DNA of 43,291 nt, taken from assembly GCA_009691845.1 (NCBI GenBank), contig SIAJ01000045.1, forward strand, positions 1 through 43,291. Direction: 5' to 3'. The translations under genes and the position numbers were made by a program. Below are positions 1 through 8,052 of this stretch, piece by piece; position 1 is the stretch's first letter; the number at the start of each line of letters is the position of its first letter. The notes beneath the pieces are model-generated. The model was given only the letters and a program-made list of their open reading frames with translations. It was not told the DNA's origin and did no database searches. The stretch comes from Gemmataceae bacterium. Lineage in GTDB: Bacteria > Planctomycetota > Planctomycetia > Gemmatales > Gemmataceae.

Positions 1-935
1 TAGGCGAGCATGCGGCGGAGATTCGACTGCATCAGGCCCATCGCATTCCCGGCCGTCATGCTGATCGCGGCCAGGATCCAAAGGAGCATCATGACATGCT
101 TGACGTACTCGCTTGCCACCGGATGGGCGTCGCCGACAAAGCTAAAGAGTTTCAGAATGGCGGCGAATCCCGCTAGCTTGGGCACGAAGGACAAAAATGC
201 CACGGCACCGGTCGGACCACCCTGATACACGTCCGGTGCATAGAAGTGGAACGGGAATGCCGTCACGCGAAAGCCAAGGCCCGCTAACACGAGAACGGTC
301 GCAATCAGGGCGGCGATCGACGTGTCGCCCGGAACCAGGCGTGGCAACAACTGAGCGATGGCCGAGATATTGGTCGAGCCGGTGATGCCGTACAGATAGC
401 TAAAACCGAACAGCGTGAGGGCGGAGGAGAGCACGCTCAACAGGAAATATTTGACGGCCGCTTCCTGGGCTCGCGTTTCGTTCGAGCGTGGCAAGTACAG
501 CATCACATAGGTCGGGATGCTGATGAGTTCGAGGGCCAGGAACAACACGATCAGATCGTTGGCGGACCCGACGAGCGAGAACCCGGCCGTGGCAACGAGA
601 AGGCAAGCCTGGAAGTCCGCGGCCCGGCTATCGTCGCATTCGTGCCAGCAAAACAATACGAGCAATGCCCCGGTCGCCAGGGCTGTCAGTCGAACGAACG
701 TGGACAAGTTATCCGGCCACAATGGGGCGACCGTGCGGACCATTCCCTCGGCAGGAGAACCGGCGAAATGCAGCACCGTGGCCAGGCCGAGGCCGACGAG
801 CGCGAGAATCCCGGCAGCATTACGGCTGGTTGCGTGAAGCGTGCTGAGGATGAACAGCAGGCACGCGACGCCGACGAGGGCGGCCTCGGGCACGGCCAGG
901 CGGAATACCTGCTGCAGGGTCTGATCGACTGTCAC
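1..935 (-). CDS. nuoN: NADH-quinone oxidoreductase subunit N (NuoN), 3' end outside window
   Basis: Antiporter-like membrane subunit of complex I, one of the proton-pumping units of the membrane arm. The reading frame runs for 311 codons to the window edge, so the C-terminal part is missing. The translation is a chain of hydrophobic helices and contains the NuoN-type stretches LIVLFLALELISIPTYVML (the glutamate of TM5) and YFLLSVLSSALTLFGFSYLY. The start is taken as GTG at 935-933 because GGGAGC at 949-944 lies about 9 nt upstream; no in-frame ATG fits better. It is the last gene of the nuoA-N operon, 42 bp after nuoM, and that gap is filled by a palindromic repeat (958-982). Identity is firm from sequence and position; the start is moderately sure. 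Confidence 0.93.
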   Translation of the reverse strand, partial: MTVDQTLQQVFRLAVPEAALVGVACLLFILSTLHATSRNAAGILALVGLGLATVLHFAGSPAEGMVRTVAPLWPDNLSTFVRLTALATGALLVLFCWHECDDSRAADFQACLLVATAGFSLVGSANDLIVLFLALELISIPTYVMLYLPRSNETRAQEAAVKYFLLSVLSSALTLFGFSYLYGITGSTNISAIAQLLPRLVPGDTSIAALIATVLVLAGLGFRVTAFPFHFYAPDVYQGGPTGAVAFLSFVPKLAGFAAILKLFSFVGDAHPVASEYVKHVMMLLWILAAISMTAGNAMGLMQSNLRRMLA

Positions 936-957
936 CGAATAACGCTCCCATTCTTTT

Positions 958-982
958 CGGCACACGGAGTGTGCCGACTACT
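958..982. repeat. Palindromic repeat, family 1, copy A (nuoM/nuoN junction)
   Basis: CGGCACAC (958-965) pairs with GTGTGCCG (969-976) around the loop GGA, followed by ACTAC. The same unit occurs at 6225-6280, 23297-23355, 27231-27258 and 34242-34278. On the minus strand the repeat begins CAAAGTAGTCGGC, and its TAG is the stop codon of nuoM. A short hairpin here could protect the 3' end of the upstream message or lower read-through into nuoN; that role is inference. Confidence 0.85.
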
Positions 983-2705
983 TTGCCCGAACACGGGCTT
1001 CGTCCCCGACCTGCGATAACCGAACGACGTCTCGTTTCATCACATCCAAAAGTGGTTGCGACATCACGCCCAACAACAGGCAGAGAATCGCAATCGGGGC
1101 GACCGCGAATCGTTCTCGTGGCGTCAGATCCTTCACGGGCTCGGTCGTGTGCGGCAGTTTTTCCGGGCCGAAGAACACTCGGCGAAGCATGGTCATCGTG
1201 TACCAGGCACTCAGAAAAATACCAAGAGCCGCGAGGATGGTAAACGCAATCGACGAGATGTTCGAGTTCCGCGCTTCGAGTACGCCGCCGAGCATGAGCA
1301 CTTCGCTCACAAAGTTGTTCAGGCCCGGCAAGCCGACGCTGGCGAGCGAGACAAAGAGCAGGAAGCCCGTGAGAATCGGCAGTCGCGACCAGACGCCGGA
1401 GTAGTCCGAAATCTGAGCGGAGCCGTAACGCCGAATCAACATGCCGACGAGTAGGAACATCGCCCCGGTCGAAAGCCCGTGATTCACCATGTGCAATACA
1501 CTGCCCGCAATCCCACCGGCACTGAAGGCCATGATGGCCAGCACGCTCAGGCCGAGATGCGAAATCGAACTGTAAGCCAGCAGTTTCCGCAGGTCCGTCT
1601 GGGCGAAAGCGCAGAAGCCGCCGTAGAGGATGCCGATGATGCCAAGCACGCCAAGCAACGGCATGCCAACGGACAACGTCGCATCCGGGCAGAGGGGCAG
1701 GCAAATGCGCACGAGGCCGAACGTGCCCATCTTGGCAAGGAGAGCCGAGAGCATGACGGTCACGCCCGTCGGCGCTTCCGTGTAAGCCCCTGGCTGCCAG
1801 GAGTGCAGAGGTACGATGGGCACCTTCACCGCGAAACCGATGGCCAACGCAAGGAAGAGGTAAACTTGGGTGCTGCGCCAAAGCTCGCGGGTCGATTCGC
1901 TGGTGGACTGGCTCAGGTTGGCCTGGACAAGGTCCGCAAGTCGAGGAATCGAGAACGTCAGTTCACGCGGCTGATTGCCGTTGCCGCTTTGGGTGTAAAC
2001 GAAGAGCACGATTCCAGCGATGCCGATGAGTGTGATCAATCCGCCGGCCAAAGTGAACAAGAACAGCTTGCGTGAGGCATCGCGGCGACTCGGGCCGGTC
2101 CCCCAGCCACCGATCAGGAATAATAGCGGCACGAGCGTGAGTTCGAAGCAGACGTAGAAGAGCAAAATGTCGAACGAGAGAAACACCCCCAACACGCCGG
2201 CCTGCAGGAAGAACAGCCAGGAATAATAGGCCCCCTCTCGGTCGCGGATCGAATCCCACGAGTAGAGCACAACCGGTACCAGCATGAAGCTGGCGAGGCA
2301 GACGAGCCAGATATTCAAGCCATCGAGCCCGATAAAGAACTGTGCGGCGCCGAGCTTGACTCGTTCCCCTTCGGCATTGGTCCCATGGAACGCAATGATG
2401 TCGTAGGTCGTCGAATACGAGTTCTTGCCGCCGGGCAGCGGATCACCGGGAACGAACTGTGGAGCAAAGATTTGCTCGGCCTTCTTCTTGAAACGGTCGA
2501 TCGAGCTCGAGACGTTCGGATCGGTTTGCACGTCCAACATGCCCGAGGCAACGATCGCCAGCGTCAACACGAAATGGGTGATCGATAGCACCAGCGCGGC
2601 CATCCGGGCGCGCGAGCCATCGACCAGTCGCAACACGAGAGCGGCCAAGACCGGTAACCCGATCAGGGCCGGCAACAACAATCGAATGAGGTCCGGAGTC
2701 AACAT
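978..2705 (-). CDS. nuoM: NADH-quinone oxidoreductase subunit M (NuoM), main operon
   Basis: Antiporter-like proton-pumping subunit of complex I, 575 aa, about 14 membrane helices. The TM5 glutamate is in FYVCFELTLVPLLFLIGGWG (E188), and the conserved lysine lies in AVKVPIVPLHSWQPGAYTEA. Compared with usual NuoM (about 500 aa) it carries a hydrophilic insertion of about 60 residues (58-118) between the first helices. Starts with ATG at 2705, 19 bp after the nuoL stop. The TAG stop lies inside a dispersed palindromic repeat, so the C-terminus ends exactly where the repeat begins. A second NuoM is encoded at 19237-21090. Confidence 0.96.
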   Translation of the reverse strand: MLTPDLIRLLLPALIGLPVLAALVLRLVDGSRARMAALVLSITHFVLTLAIVASGMLDVQTDPNVSSSIDRFKKKAEQIFAPQFVPGDPLPGGKNSYSTTYDIIAFHGTNAEGERVKLGAAQFFIGLDGLNIWLVCLASFMLVPVVLYSWDSIRDREGAYYSWLFFLQAGVLGVFLSFDILLFYVCFELTLVPLLFLIGGWGTGPSRRDASRKLFLFTLAGGLITLIGIAGIVLFVYTQSGNGNQPRELTFSIPRLADLVQANLSQSTSESTRELWRSTQVYLFLALAIGFAVKVPIVPLHSWQPGAYTEAPTGVTVMLSALLAKMGTFGLVRICLPLCPDATLSVGMPLLGVLGIIGILYGGFCAFAQTDLRKLLAYSSISHLGLSVLAIMAFSAGGIAGSVLHMVNHGLSTGAMFLLVGMLIRRYGSAQISDYSGVWSRLPILTGFLLFVSLASVGLPGLNNFVSEVLMLGGVLEARNSNISSIAFTILAALGIFLSAWYTMTMLRRVFFGPEKLPHTTEPVKDLTPRERFAVAPIAILCLLLGVMSQPLLDVMKRDVVRLSQVGDEARVRAK

Positions 2706-2724
2706 CGTTCAGACAATCCTGCCT

Positions 2725-4689
2725 TCATTTCGCGAACAACACCAGTAGCCCAATAAACGCGGCCACGAACAAGACCATCGACAACGCGTAAAACTGCACG
2801 AGTCCGTTCTGAAGCGGCTTGATCGTCACGGCAATCCCACGCGGGATTGAAGCAACCAGTCGAGTCAAATCGGACACGACGGCATCGGCCAGCGAGCAGA
2901 TACCCGCGAGCAGATTCATGGGTTGCACGAACAGCACCTTGAAGATTTCATCCACGTAGAGCTTGTTCAACGAGTACGAATACACACGGCCGACAGATCT
3001 CGCGGCCTTGTCGACCGTCGATGGGCTCTTCACGTACATGAAATAGGCGACGGCGAGTCCCAGGAGGGCGACGGCCGAACTACCGAGGATCAACGGCCAA
3101 TTCAGGTGATGCTCGGGCGTCGGCGTCGAGGCCAGGAATGGTGCCTTCGAGAGAAAACCACTGAACCAATGCGTGAACGGTTCCACCGCGATGCCGACGA
3201 GTACCGCCCCGATGGCCAACACGATGAGTGGCAAGTTCATCACCCAGGTTTCGTGTGGATGGGCTCCGTGCGGCATTCGCAGCGGTCCCCAGAATGTCCG
3301 GAAATAAGCTCGGAACGTGTAGAACGCGGTCATGAGTGCGGTCGTGAGCGCGATGCCGAACAGGATCAGGTAGATTGTGCCAAAGCGTTCCGAATGCCCC
3401 GCCTCCAACGCGGCTTCGAGAACCATGTCCTTCGACCAAAAGCCGCTGAACAGGGGAATGCCAGCCAAAGCGAGAGCGCCACACAGGAACGCAATATGCG
3501 TCACGGGTAGCACTTTTCGCAGGCCGCTGAACTCGCGCATGTCGATGACGTCGTGCATGGCGTGCATGACGCTGCCGCTCGAAAGGAACAGCACGGCCTT
3601 GAAGAAGGCGTGTGTGAACAGGTGGAAGATGGCTGCAACCACCGCGATCTTCGGCAGTGCCGGCCCCGCACAACCCACGGCCAGAAACATGAAACCGATC
3701 TGGCTGACCGTGGAGTAGGCAAGCACTCGCTTCAAGTCGTGCTGCGTGAGTGCGATGAACGCGGCCAGGAGAGCCGTGAATGCCCCGATGATCGCGATCG
3801 TGAGTTGCACGCCGGGCACTGCAAGCAAGAGCGGCGTGCAACGTGCGAGCAGGTACACTCCGGCCGTCACCATGGTGGCCGCGTGGATGAGGGCGGAGAC
3901 GGGCGTCGGACCTTCCATCGCGTCCGGCAACCAGACATAGAGAGGAAACTGAGCCGACTTACCGACGGCACCAAGCACAATCAGCAGACACGACAGAGGA
4001 AACAGCACTGGATAGCTTGAGGCCAGGCCAGGCACATCCTTGAAGAATCGCGAATACTCAAACCCCTCCTGACTGGTCATGAACCAGAGCAGCAAGATGC
4101 CGAGAATCAGGCCCACGTCGCCAAGCCGGGTTACGAGGAAGGCCTTGCGGGCCGCGGCGGCTGCCGAGTGTTTGTGATGCCAGTAGCCCACGAGCAGGTA
4201 GCTGCACAGACCGACGCCTTCCCAGCCCGCGAACATCAGGATCATATTGTCCGCGAGGATCAACAGATTCATGGAGGCGAGGAACAGGCTGACGACCGCG
4301 AAGTACCGAGCAAAGCCCGGCGAGCCTTTCATGTAACCGATCGAGAACACGACGATCCAGAAGCCGATGAACGTGACCCCGAGGAGCATCATCCCGCCGA
4401 GATGATCGGCCGACAGCCCGAACTCCACCATGAGACGCGAGGTCTGAGCATCGACGCCAAACCAGATGATCCGGTCGGCATCGATGTGAGGAAACGTGAC
4501 CGGCAGAGTGGCCTGGTTCAGTTGTGCAACCACACTGATGGCGCAGACGCACGACAACGCGGCACAGACGACGGCCGGGACATGCGACCAGGATCGCAAT
4601 TCCTTTACCGCACCAAACACGGCACAGAGCAACGCCCCAATCAAAGGGAGCAATGGCACGGCCAACAATTGCTCGTGAGCATCAAGCAT
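2725..4689 (-). CDS. nuoL: NADH-quinone oxidoreductase subunit L (NuoL), main operon
   Basis: Largest antiporter-like subunit of complex I, 654 aa, at the distal end of the membrane arm, with the long lateral helix in its C-terminal part. Visible landmarks are the TM5 glutamate in FAGWEGVGLCSYLLVGYW (E157), the lysine region KSAQFPLYVWLPDAMEG, and the HAATMVTAGVYLLAR helix. The frame is open further upstream, but ATG 4689 is preferred: AAGGAG sits 7 nt upstream and the protein then begins MLDAHEQLLAVPLLPLIG as in homologues. It overlaps the nuoK 3' end by 8 nt, which suggests translational coupling. A second NuoL with different N-terminal length is at 21143-23284. Confidence 0.96.
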   Translation of the reverse strand: MLDAHEQLLAVPLLPLIGALLCAVFGAVKELRSWSHVPAVVCAALSCVCAISVVAQLNQATLPVTFPHIDADRIIWFGVDAQTSRLMVEFGLSADHLGGMMLLGVTFIGFWIVVFSIGYMKGSPGFARYFAVVSLFLASMNLLILADNMILMFAGWEGVGLCSYLLVGYWHHKHSAAAAARKAFLVTRLGDVGLILGILLLWFMTSQEGFEYSRFFKDVPGLASSYPVLFPLSCLLIVLGAVGKSAQFPLYVWLPDAMEGPTPVSALIHAATMVTAGVYLLARCTPLLLAVPGVQLTIAIIGAFTALLAAFIALTQHDLKRVLAYSTVSQIGFMFLAVGCAGPALPKIAVVAAIFHLFTHAFFKAVLFLSSGSVMHAMHDVIDMREFSGLRKVLPVTHIAFLCGALALAGIPLFSGFWSKDMVLEAALEAGHSERFGTIYLILFGIALTTALMTAFYTFRAYFRTFWGPLRMPHGAHPHETWVMNLPLIVLAIGAVLVGIAVEPFTHWFSGFLSKAPFLASTPTPEHHLNWPLILGSSAVALLGLAVAYFMYVKSPSTVDKAARSVGRVYSYSLNKLYVDEIFKVLFVQPMNLLAGICSLADAVVSDLTRLVASIPRGIAVTIKPLQNGLVQFYALSMVLFVAAFIGLLVLFAK

Positions 4690-5101
4690 GGTCGCGCTCC
4701 TTGCGAGCCGGCTCGATTCCCGAGACCGACAGCACGGGGAGCGGTTCTTCTTTGGGTTCGGCAGGCAACGGCACAAGGTCGCGAGTTTCTTCGAGGCCCG
4801 GATCACGCAAGGCTTGCCAGAGGCTGATGTCGAGCGAGCGTTTCTTGCGGTACAGCATCAGAAACATGGCGAGGGCAATGCCCGCCTCACACGCGGCCAC
4901 GGCAATGATGAACAAGGCGAACACCTGTCCGTGCAGGTTGCCGTGCGCTCGACTGAAGGCCACGAAATTGAGGGCCACGCCCTGAAGCATCAACTCGGCC
5001 GAAAGGAACATGACGATCAGATTTCGGCGTGTCAGGAAGCCGATCAGGCCGAGCACAAACAAGACCGCCCCGACTGTGAGGTAATGAGGAAGGGAGATCA
5101 T
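4682..5101 (-). CDS. nuoK: NADH-quinone oxidoreductase subunit K (NuoK), main operon
   Basis: Small three-helix membrane subunit of complex I, 139 aa. The two buried glutamates needed for proton transfer are present at E36 (MFLSAELMLQG) and E72 (AACEAGIALAMF), the same positions as in E. coli NuoK. Usual NuoK is about 100 aa; this copy has an extra hydrophilic tail of about 38 residues (from about 98) rich in Pro and Glu, whose coding sequence overlaps the nuoL start. The ATG overlaps the nuoJ stop (ATGA), so nuoJ, nuoK and nuoL look translationally coupled. The second NuoK (23357-23671) lacks the tail. Confidence 0.96.
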   Translation of the reverse strand: MISLPHYLTVGAVLFVLGLIGFLTRRNLIVMFLSAELMLQGVALNFVAFSRAHGNLHGQVFALFIIAVAACEAGIALAMFLMLYRKKRSLDISLWQALRDPGLEETRDLVPLPAEPKEEPLPVLSVSGIEPARKERDHA

Positions 5102-6207
5102 GACGCCTTCCTTTCCCGTCGAGAGATGGCGATCGCACCGACTGTCGCGACTAATAACAAGGTGCCCGCAAGTTCGATGGCCAACAGATGATCGCTGAAC
5201 AGCGTGCGGCCGATTGCAGAGACGTTCGCGGCTGGCAGTTGCTTCGGCCCGTTGCCAATCGGTTTCACCTCGCCGTGCTCGGAACGAACAACATCCTCAA
5301 AGGTTGCCGAGCCATTGCGGAGGTTCCGTAAGCGTGTCAGGCCTTTCGCAATCGTCTCGCAATTCGTTTGAATGGCTTCCACGTCGTGGTGCTTGAACGC
5401 CGAGATTTTCAGGCCGGTGATCGCGTTCTCAATTTCCTGAACCAGTCGGTGGTCTGTGAGTCGACGATCTTCGGCCGTGCGTGGGGCAGCGACCTTCACT
5501 CGGTTCAGTGCCGTCCGCATCTCGCCCAAGAATTCCTCGGCCTTTTTGGTCAACGGAATCGGGCTGCCCATGTTTTCCATCGGCGGCAGTGGCGAGAGAT
5601 AATCGCGGTCCACGCTCTCCGCATCCGCCACCCGTTGAGCGTGTACGATGGCCGAGTCCACGTTGCGCCAATCGTAGACACGCTCCAGGCCGACCAAGAG
5701 CGAAGCCAACAGGACGAAGCCCGCAACCACGGCGAGGTCCGGTTCACGCGAACGCAGGTCCGCGCTCGATGGACCCTCTTGCTGCGAGAGCATGATCACG
5801 AACAGAAACGTCACGATGATCGCGCCGGCATAGATCACAATGGTCGCGGCCATCAGAAACGGGGCGGCGAGCAACAGGAACAATCCGCACGTGCTGAGGA
5901 CGACAATCGCGAACGAAAGGGCCGAGCGTGCCGGATTGCGGCCGGTAATCATGAGAGTCGCAAAGGCCACGGCCAGGCCAGAGAAGCCGAAGAACAATCC
6001 GGCTTCGACCGTCTGAGGGATCGTGTCGCCGAAGCCGGAGACAAGGAACGCGGCCAGGCCAGCGAGTGCGATCAACCCCACGAGCGCACCGAATACCATC
6101 GGTCGTCGCTTGGTCGATGGCAGCATGTACCAGACCGCCAATCCGCCGGCAACGACGGGGAGCAGCACGGTCCAGTTCAGGTCGTTCGATGAATCAGCCA
6201 ACAGCAT
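5098..6207 (-). CDS. nuoJ: NADH-quinone oxidoreductase subunit J (NuoJ), enlarged
   Basis: Membrane subunit of complex I. The NuoJ core is clear: residues 66-142 match the usual N-terminal half, with IVIYAGAIIVTFLFVIML carrying the pi-bulge TM3 motif, and the last helix is at 337-361. The protein is 369 aa against about 165-200 usually. Two additions are visible. An N-terminal extension of about 65 residues has two predicted helices (12-28 and 37-58). A mostly hydrophilic, helix-prone insertion (about 176-335) lies between TM4 and the last helix. The second NuoJ (23664-24182) is normal in length. The gene overlaps nuoK by 4 nt and follows nuoI with a gap filled by a long inverted repeat. Confidence 0.94.
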   Translation of the reverse strand: MLLADSSNDLNWTVLLPVVAGGLAVWYMLPSTKRRPMVFGALVGLIALAGLAAFLVSGFGDTIPQTVEAGLFFGFSGLAVAFATLMITGRNPARSALSFAIVVLSTCGLFLLLAAPFLMAATIVIYAGAIIVTFLFVIMLSQQEGPSSADLRSREPDLAVVAGFVLLASLLVGLERVYDWRNVDSAIVHAQRVADAESVDRDYLSPLPPMENMGSPIPLTKKAEEFLGEMRTALNRVKVAAPRTAEDRRLTDHRLVQEIENAITGLKISAFKHHDVEAIQTNCETIAKGLTRLRNLRNGSATFEDVVRSEHGEVKPIGNGPKQLPAANVSAIGRTLFSDHLLAIELAGTLLLVATVGAIAISRRERKAS

Positions 6208-6224
6208 CTCTCAGAAATCCTCAT

Positions 6225-6280
6225 AGTAGTCGGCACACTCCGTGTGCCGAAAGTCCGCACACGGAGTGTGCCGACTACTT
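6225..6280. repeat. Palindromic repeat, family 1, copy B (double unit, nuoI/nuoJ junction)
   Basis: Two copies of the unit lie in inverted orientation, about 6225-6250 and 6253-6280, separated by a few bases. Each arm is itself a hairpin (GGCACAC/GTGTGCC), and the two arms can also pair with each other over about 25 bp. The right arm runs into the nuoI coding end and its TAG (6277-6275) is the nuoI stop codon. The element fills most of the nuoI-nuoJ gap. Confidence 0.87.
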
Positions 6281-6829
6281 TGGTAGGTCCGCCGCGGGCC
6301 CGTAGTGCCCGCTCTTCGTTCGTACCGGGTCCGTTCCCGCCTTCGTCGTCTGATCCCACACGCTCAGCAACTTCTCTTTGTCGAAGATCATCTCCTCGCG
6401 GCTCAGGCCCGTGAGGTCGTAGAGAGTCGTCAGTTCGATCGCATCGACCGGGCAAGCTTCCTCGCACATGCCGCAATAGATGCAACGCAGTTCGTCGATG
6501 ACGAACGTCTCGGGGTATTTCTCGCGGTCCTTCCAGCCTGCTGGTGCGGGTGCGGCCACGATGTCGATGCAGTGGGCTGGGCAGGCCGTTGCACACATGT
6601 AGCAGGCCACGCAGCGAACCCGGCCATCGTCGTCGCGGTTCAGTCGATGCACACCGCGATAGTTGGCCGGCAACTTGGGTTCCTGCTCCGGATATTGCTC
6701 CGTCTTCACTTGCGGCTTCAGTATGTGCCGGACGGTCGTGGCGATTCCCTGGGCGATGGCCGGCAGATACATGCGTTCGAACAGCCCCATTTTCGGCTCT
6801 TCGACCCAGCGCACCGTCTTGGCGGACAT
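6275..6829 (-). CDS. nuoI: NADH-quinone oxidoreductase subunit I (NuoI), 2x[4Fe-4S]
   Basis: Peripheral-arm ferredoxin-like subunit of complex I that carries clusters N6a and N6b between NuoG and NuoB. It is 184 aa with two classical CxxCxxCxxxCP motifs: C73, C76, C79, C83 (CVACYMCATACP) and C116, C119, C122, C126 (CIYCGMCEEACP). ATG 6829 is well supported by AGGAG 6 nt upstream. It follows nuoH by 10 bp. The C-terminus ends ADLPK and the stop codon belongs to a dispersed palindromic repeat. There is no second nuoI in the later nuo cluster. Confidence 0.97.
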   Translation of the reverse strand: MSAKTVRWVEEPKMGLFERMYLPAIAQGIATTVRHILKPQVKTEQYPEQEPKLPANYRGVHRLNRDDDGRVRCVACYMCATACPAHCIDIVAAPAPAGWKDREKYPETFVIDELRCIYCGMCEEACPVDAIELTTLYDLTGLSREEMIFDKEKLLSVWDQTTKAGTDPVRTKSGHYGPAADLPK

Positions 6830-6839
6830 TGCATACTCC

Positions 6840-8051
6840 TCAAGCGGAATGGGCTGCGTTTACGGGGCGTTGGATCACGGTCAGCTTTTCTCTCGTTGAA
6901 ATCACGGCGGCCGCGAGGAACGTAACAATCGAGGTCACGGTCAGGATCCAGGGCGTGAGTTGATATTCCTTCACGATCATCACCGACACAAGATTGACCA
7001 TCGCCAGCGGAATCATCACCTGCCAGGCGAGTGCCATCAGTTGGTCGAACTTGAATCGCGGTATGGTCCAACGCACGATCATGTAAAGCATCAGGAAGAA
7101 GAACACCTTCGCACCGAGAATCAGGAACTTCACGACCATGCCCCCGATGCCGTCGATGTTCGACAGGCCCGGGAAATGCCAGCCGCCAAAGAAGATGATG
7201 GCCATGAAAAAGCTGGTCGTGATCATGTGGATGTAATCGACCATGAGCAGTAGGCCGAGCTTCATCGAGCCGTATTCGGTGTGGAAGCCGCCGACGAGTT
7301 CTTGCTCCGCTTCCGGCAAGTCAAACGGCAAACGATTGCATTCCGCATAGACGGAGACGATGAACAACAGGAACCCGAGTGGCTGATAGAGAATGAACCA
7401 GCCGTGGTGGATCTGGTAATCGAGAATTTTTTCCAGGTTCACGGAACCCGCGAACAGAAACACACCGAGGACCGACATGCCGAGCGGAATCTCGTAACTG
7501 ATGATCTGAGCCGAGGACCGCAGCGAGCCGAGCAGCGAGTATTTGCTATTCGACGACCAGCCGCCAAGGATGATGCCATAGACAACCAAGCTGCCGATCG
7601 CGAAGGCGAACAGGATGCCGATATCGAGGCCTGGGGCCAGAGCGAAAATTGTGTGCTCGTGGTACGATTTCACATCGGCTTCGTGCTGGGCGATTGCCGC
7701 GTCGAGAGGCTTCTCCGCAGTCACGCCCACGGGACCTGGCGCAGGCGTTGAAGGACCGAACGGCACAATGCTGAACGCGAGCAGGGCGGTCGCGACACCG
7801 ATACCGGGGGCGAGAAAATAGAAGACCCGATCCACGTGCTTCGGGATGATGTCTTCCTTGAAGAAGAACTTCAAGCCGTCGGCCGCGACCTGGAGCAGCC
7901 CCCACGGGCCGACTCGATTCGGGCCGATGCGATCCTGCACCCACGCGGAGATCTTGCGTTCCGCGAAGGTCAGGTACGCGACCGACCCCATAATGGCCGC
8001 GAAGACGACAACCATCAGAATCACGGCATATGTGAAATCAAAATCGGTCAT
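6840..8051 (-). CDS. nuoH: NADH-quinone oxidoreductase subunit H (NuoH), main operon
   Basis: Membrane subunit that anchors the peripheral arm and forms most of the quinone channel. It is 403 aa, eight or more helices, with the family signatures RKISAWVQDRIGPNRVGPWG near residue 32 and the later loop PFDLPEAEQELVGGFHTEY. It is longer than usual (about 330 aa), partly from a hydrophilic insertion at about 97-140 (PAPGPVGVTAEKPLD and following). ATG 8051 lies one base after the nuoG stop. A second NuoH is at 25246-26454. Confidence 0.96.
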   Translation of the reverse strand: MTDFDFTYAVILMVVVFAAIMGSVAYLTFAERKISAWVQDRIGPNRVGPWGLLQVAADGLKFFFKEDIIPKHVDRVFYFLAPGIGVATALLAFSIVPFGPSTPAPGPVGVTAEKPLDAAIAQHEADVKSYHEHTIFALAPGLDIGILFAFAIGSLVVYGIILGGWSSNSKYSLLGSLRSSAQIISYEIPLGMSVLGVFLFAGSVNLEKILDYQIHHGWFILYQPLGFLLFIVSVYAECNRLPFDLPEAEQELVGGFHTEYGSMKLGLLLMVDYIHMITTSFFMAIIFFGGWHFPGLSNIDGIGGMVVKFLILGAKVFFFLMLYMIVRWTIPRFKFDQLMALAWQVMIPLAMVNLVSVMIVKEYQLTPWILTVTSIVTFLAAAVISTREKLTVIQRPVNAAHSA

Positions 8052-8052
8052 G

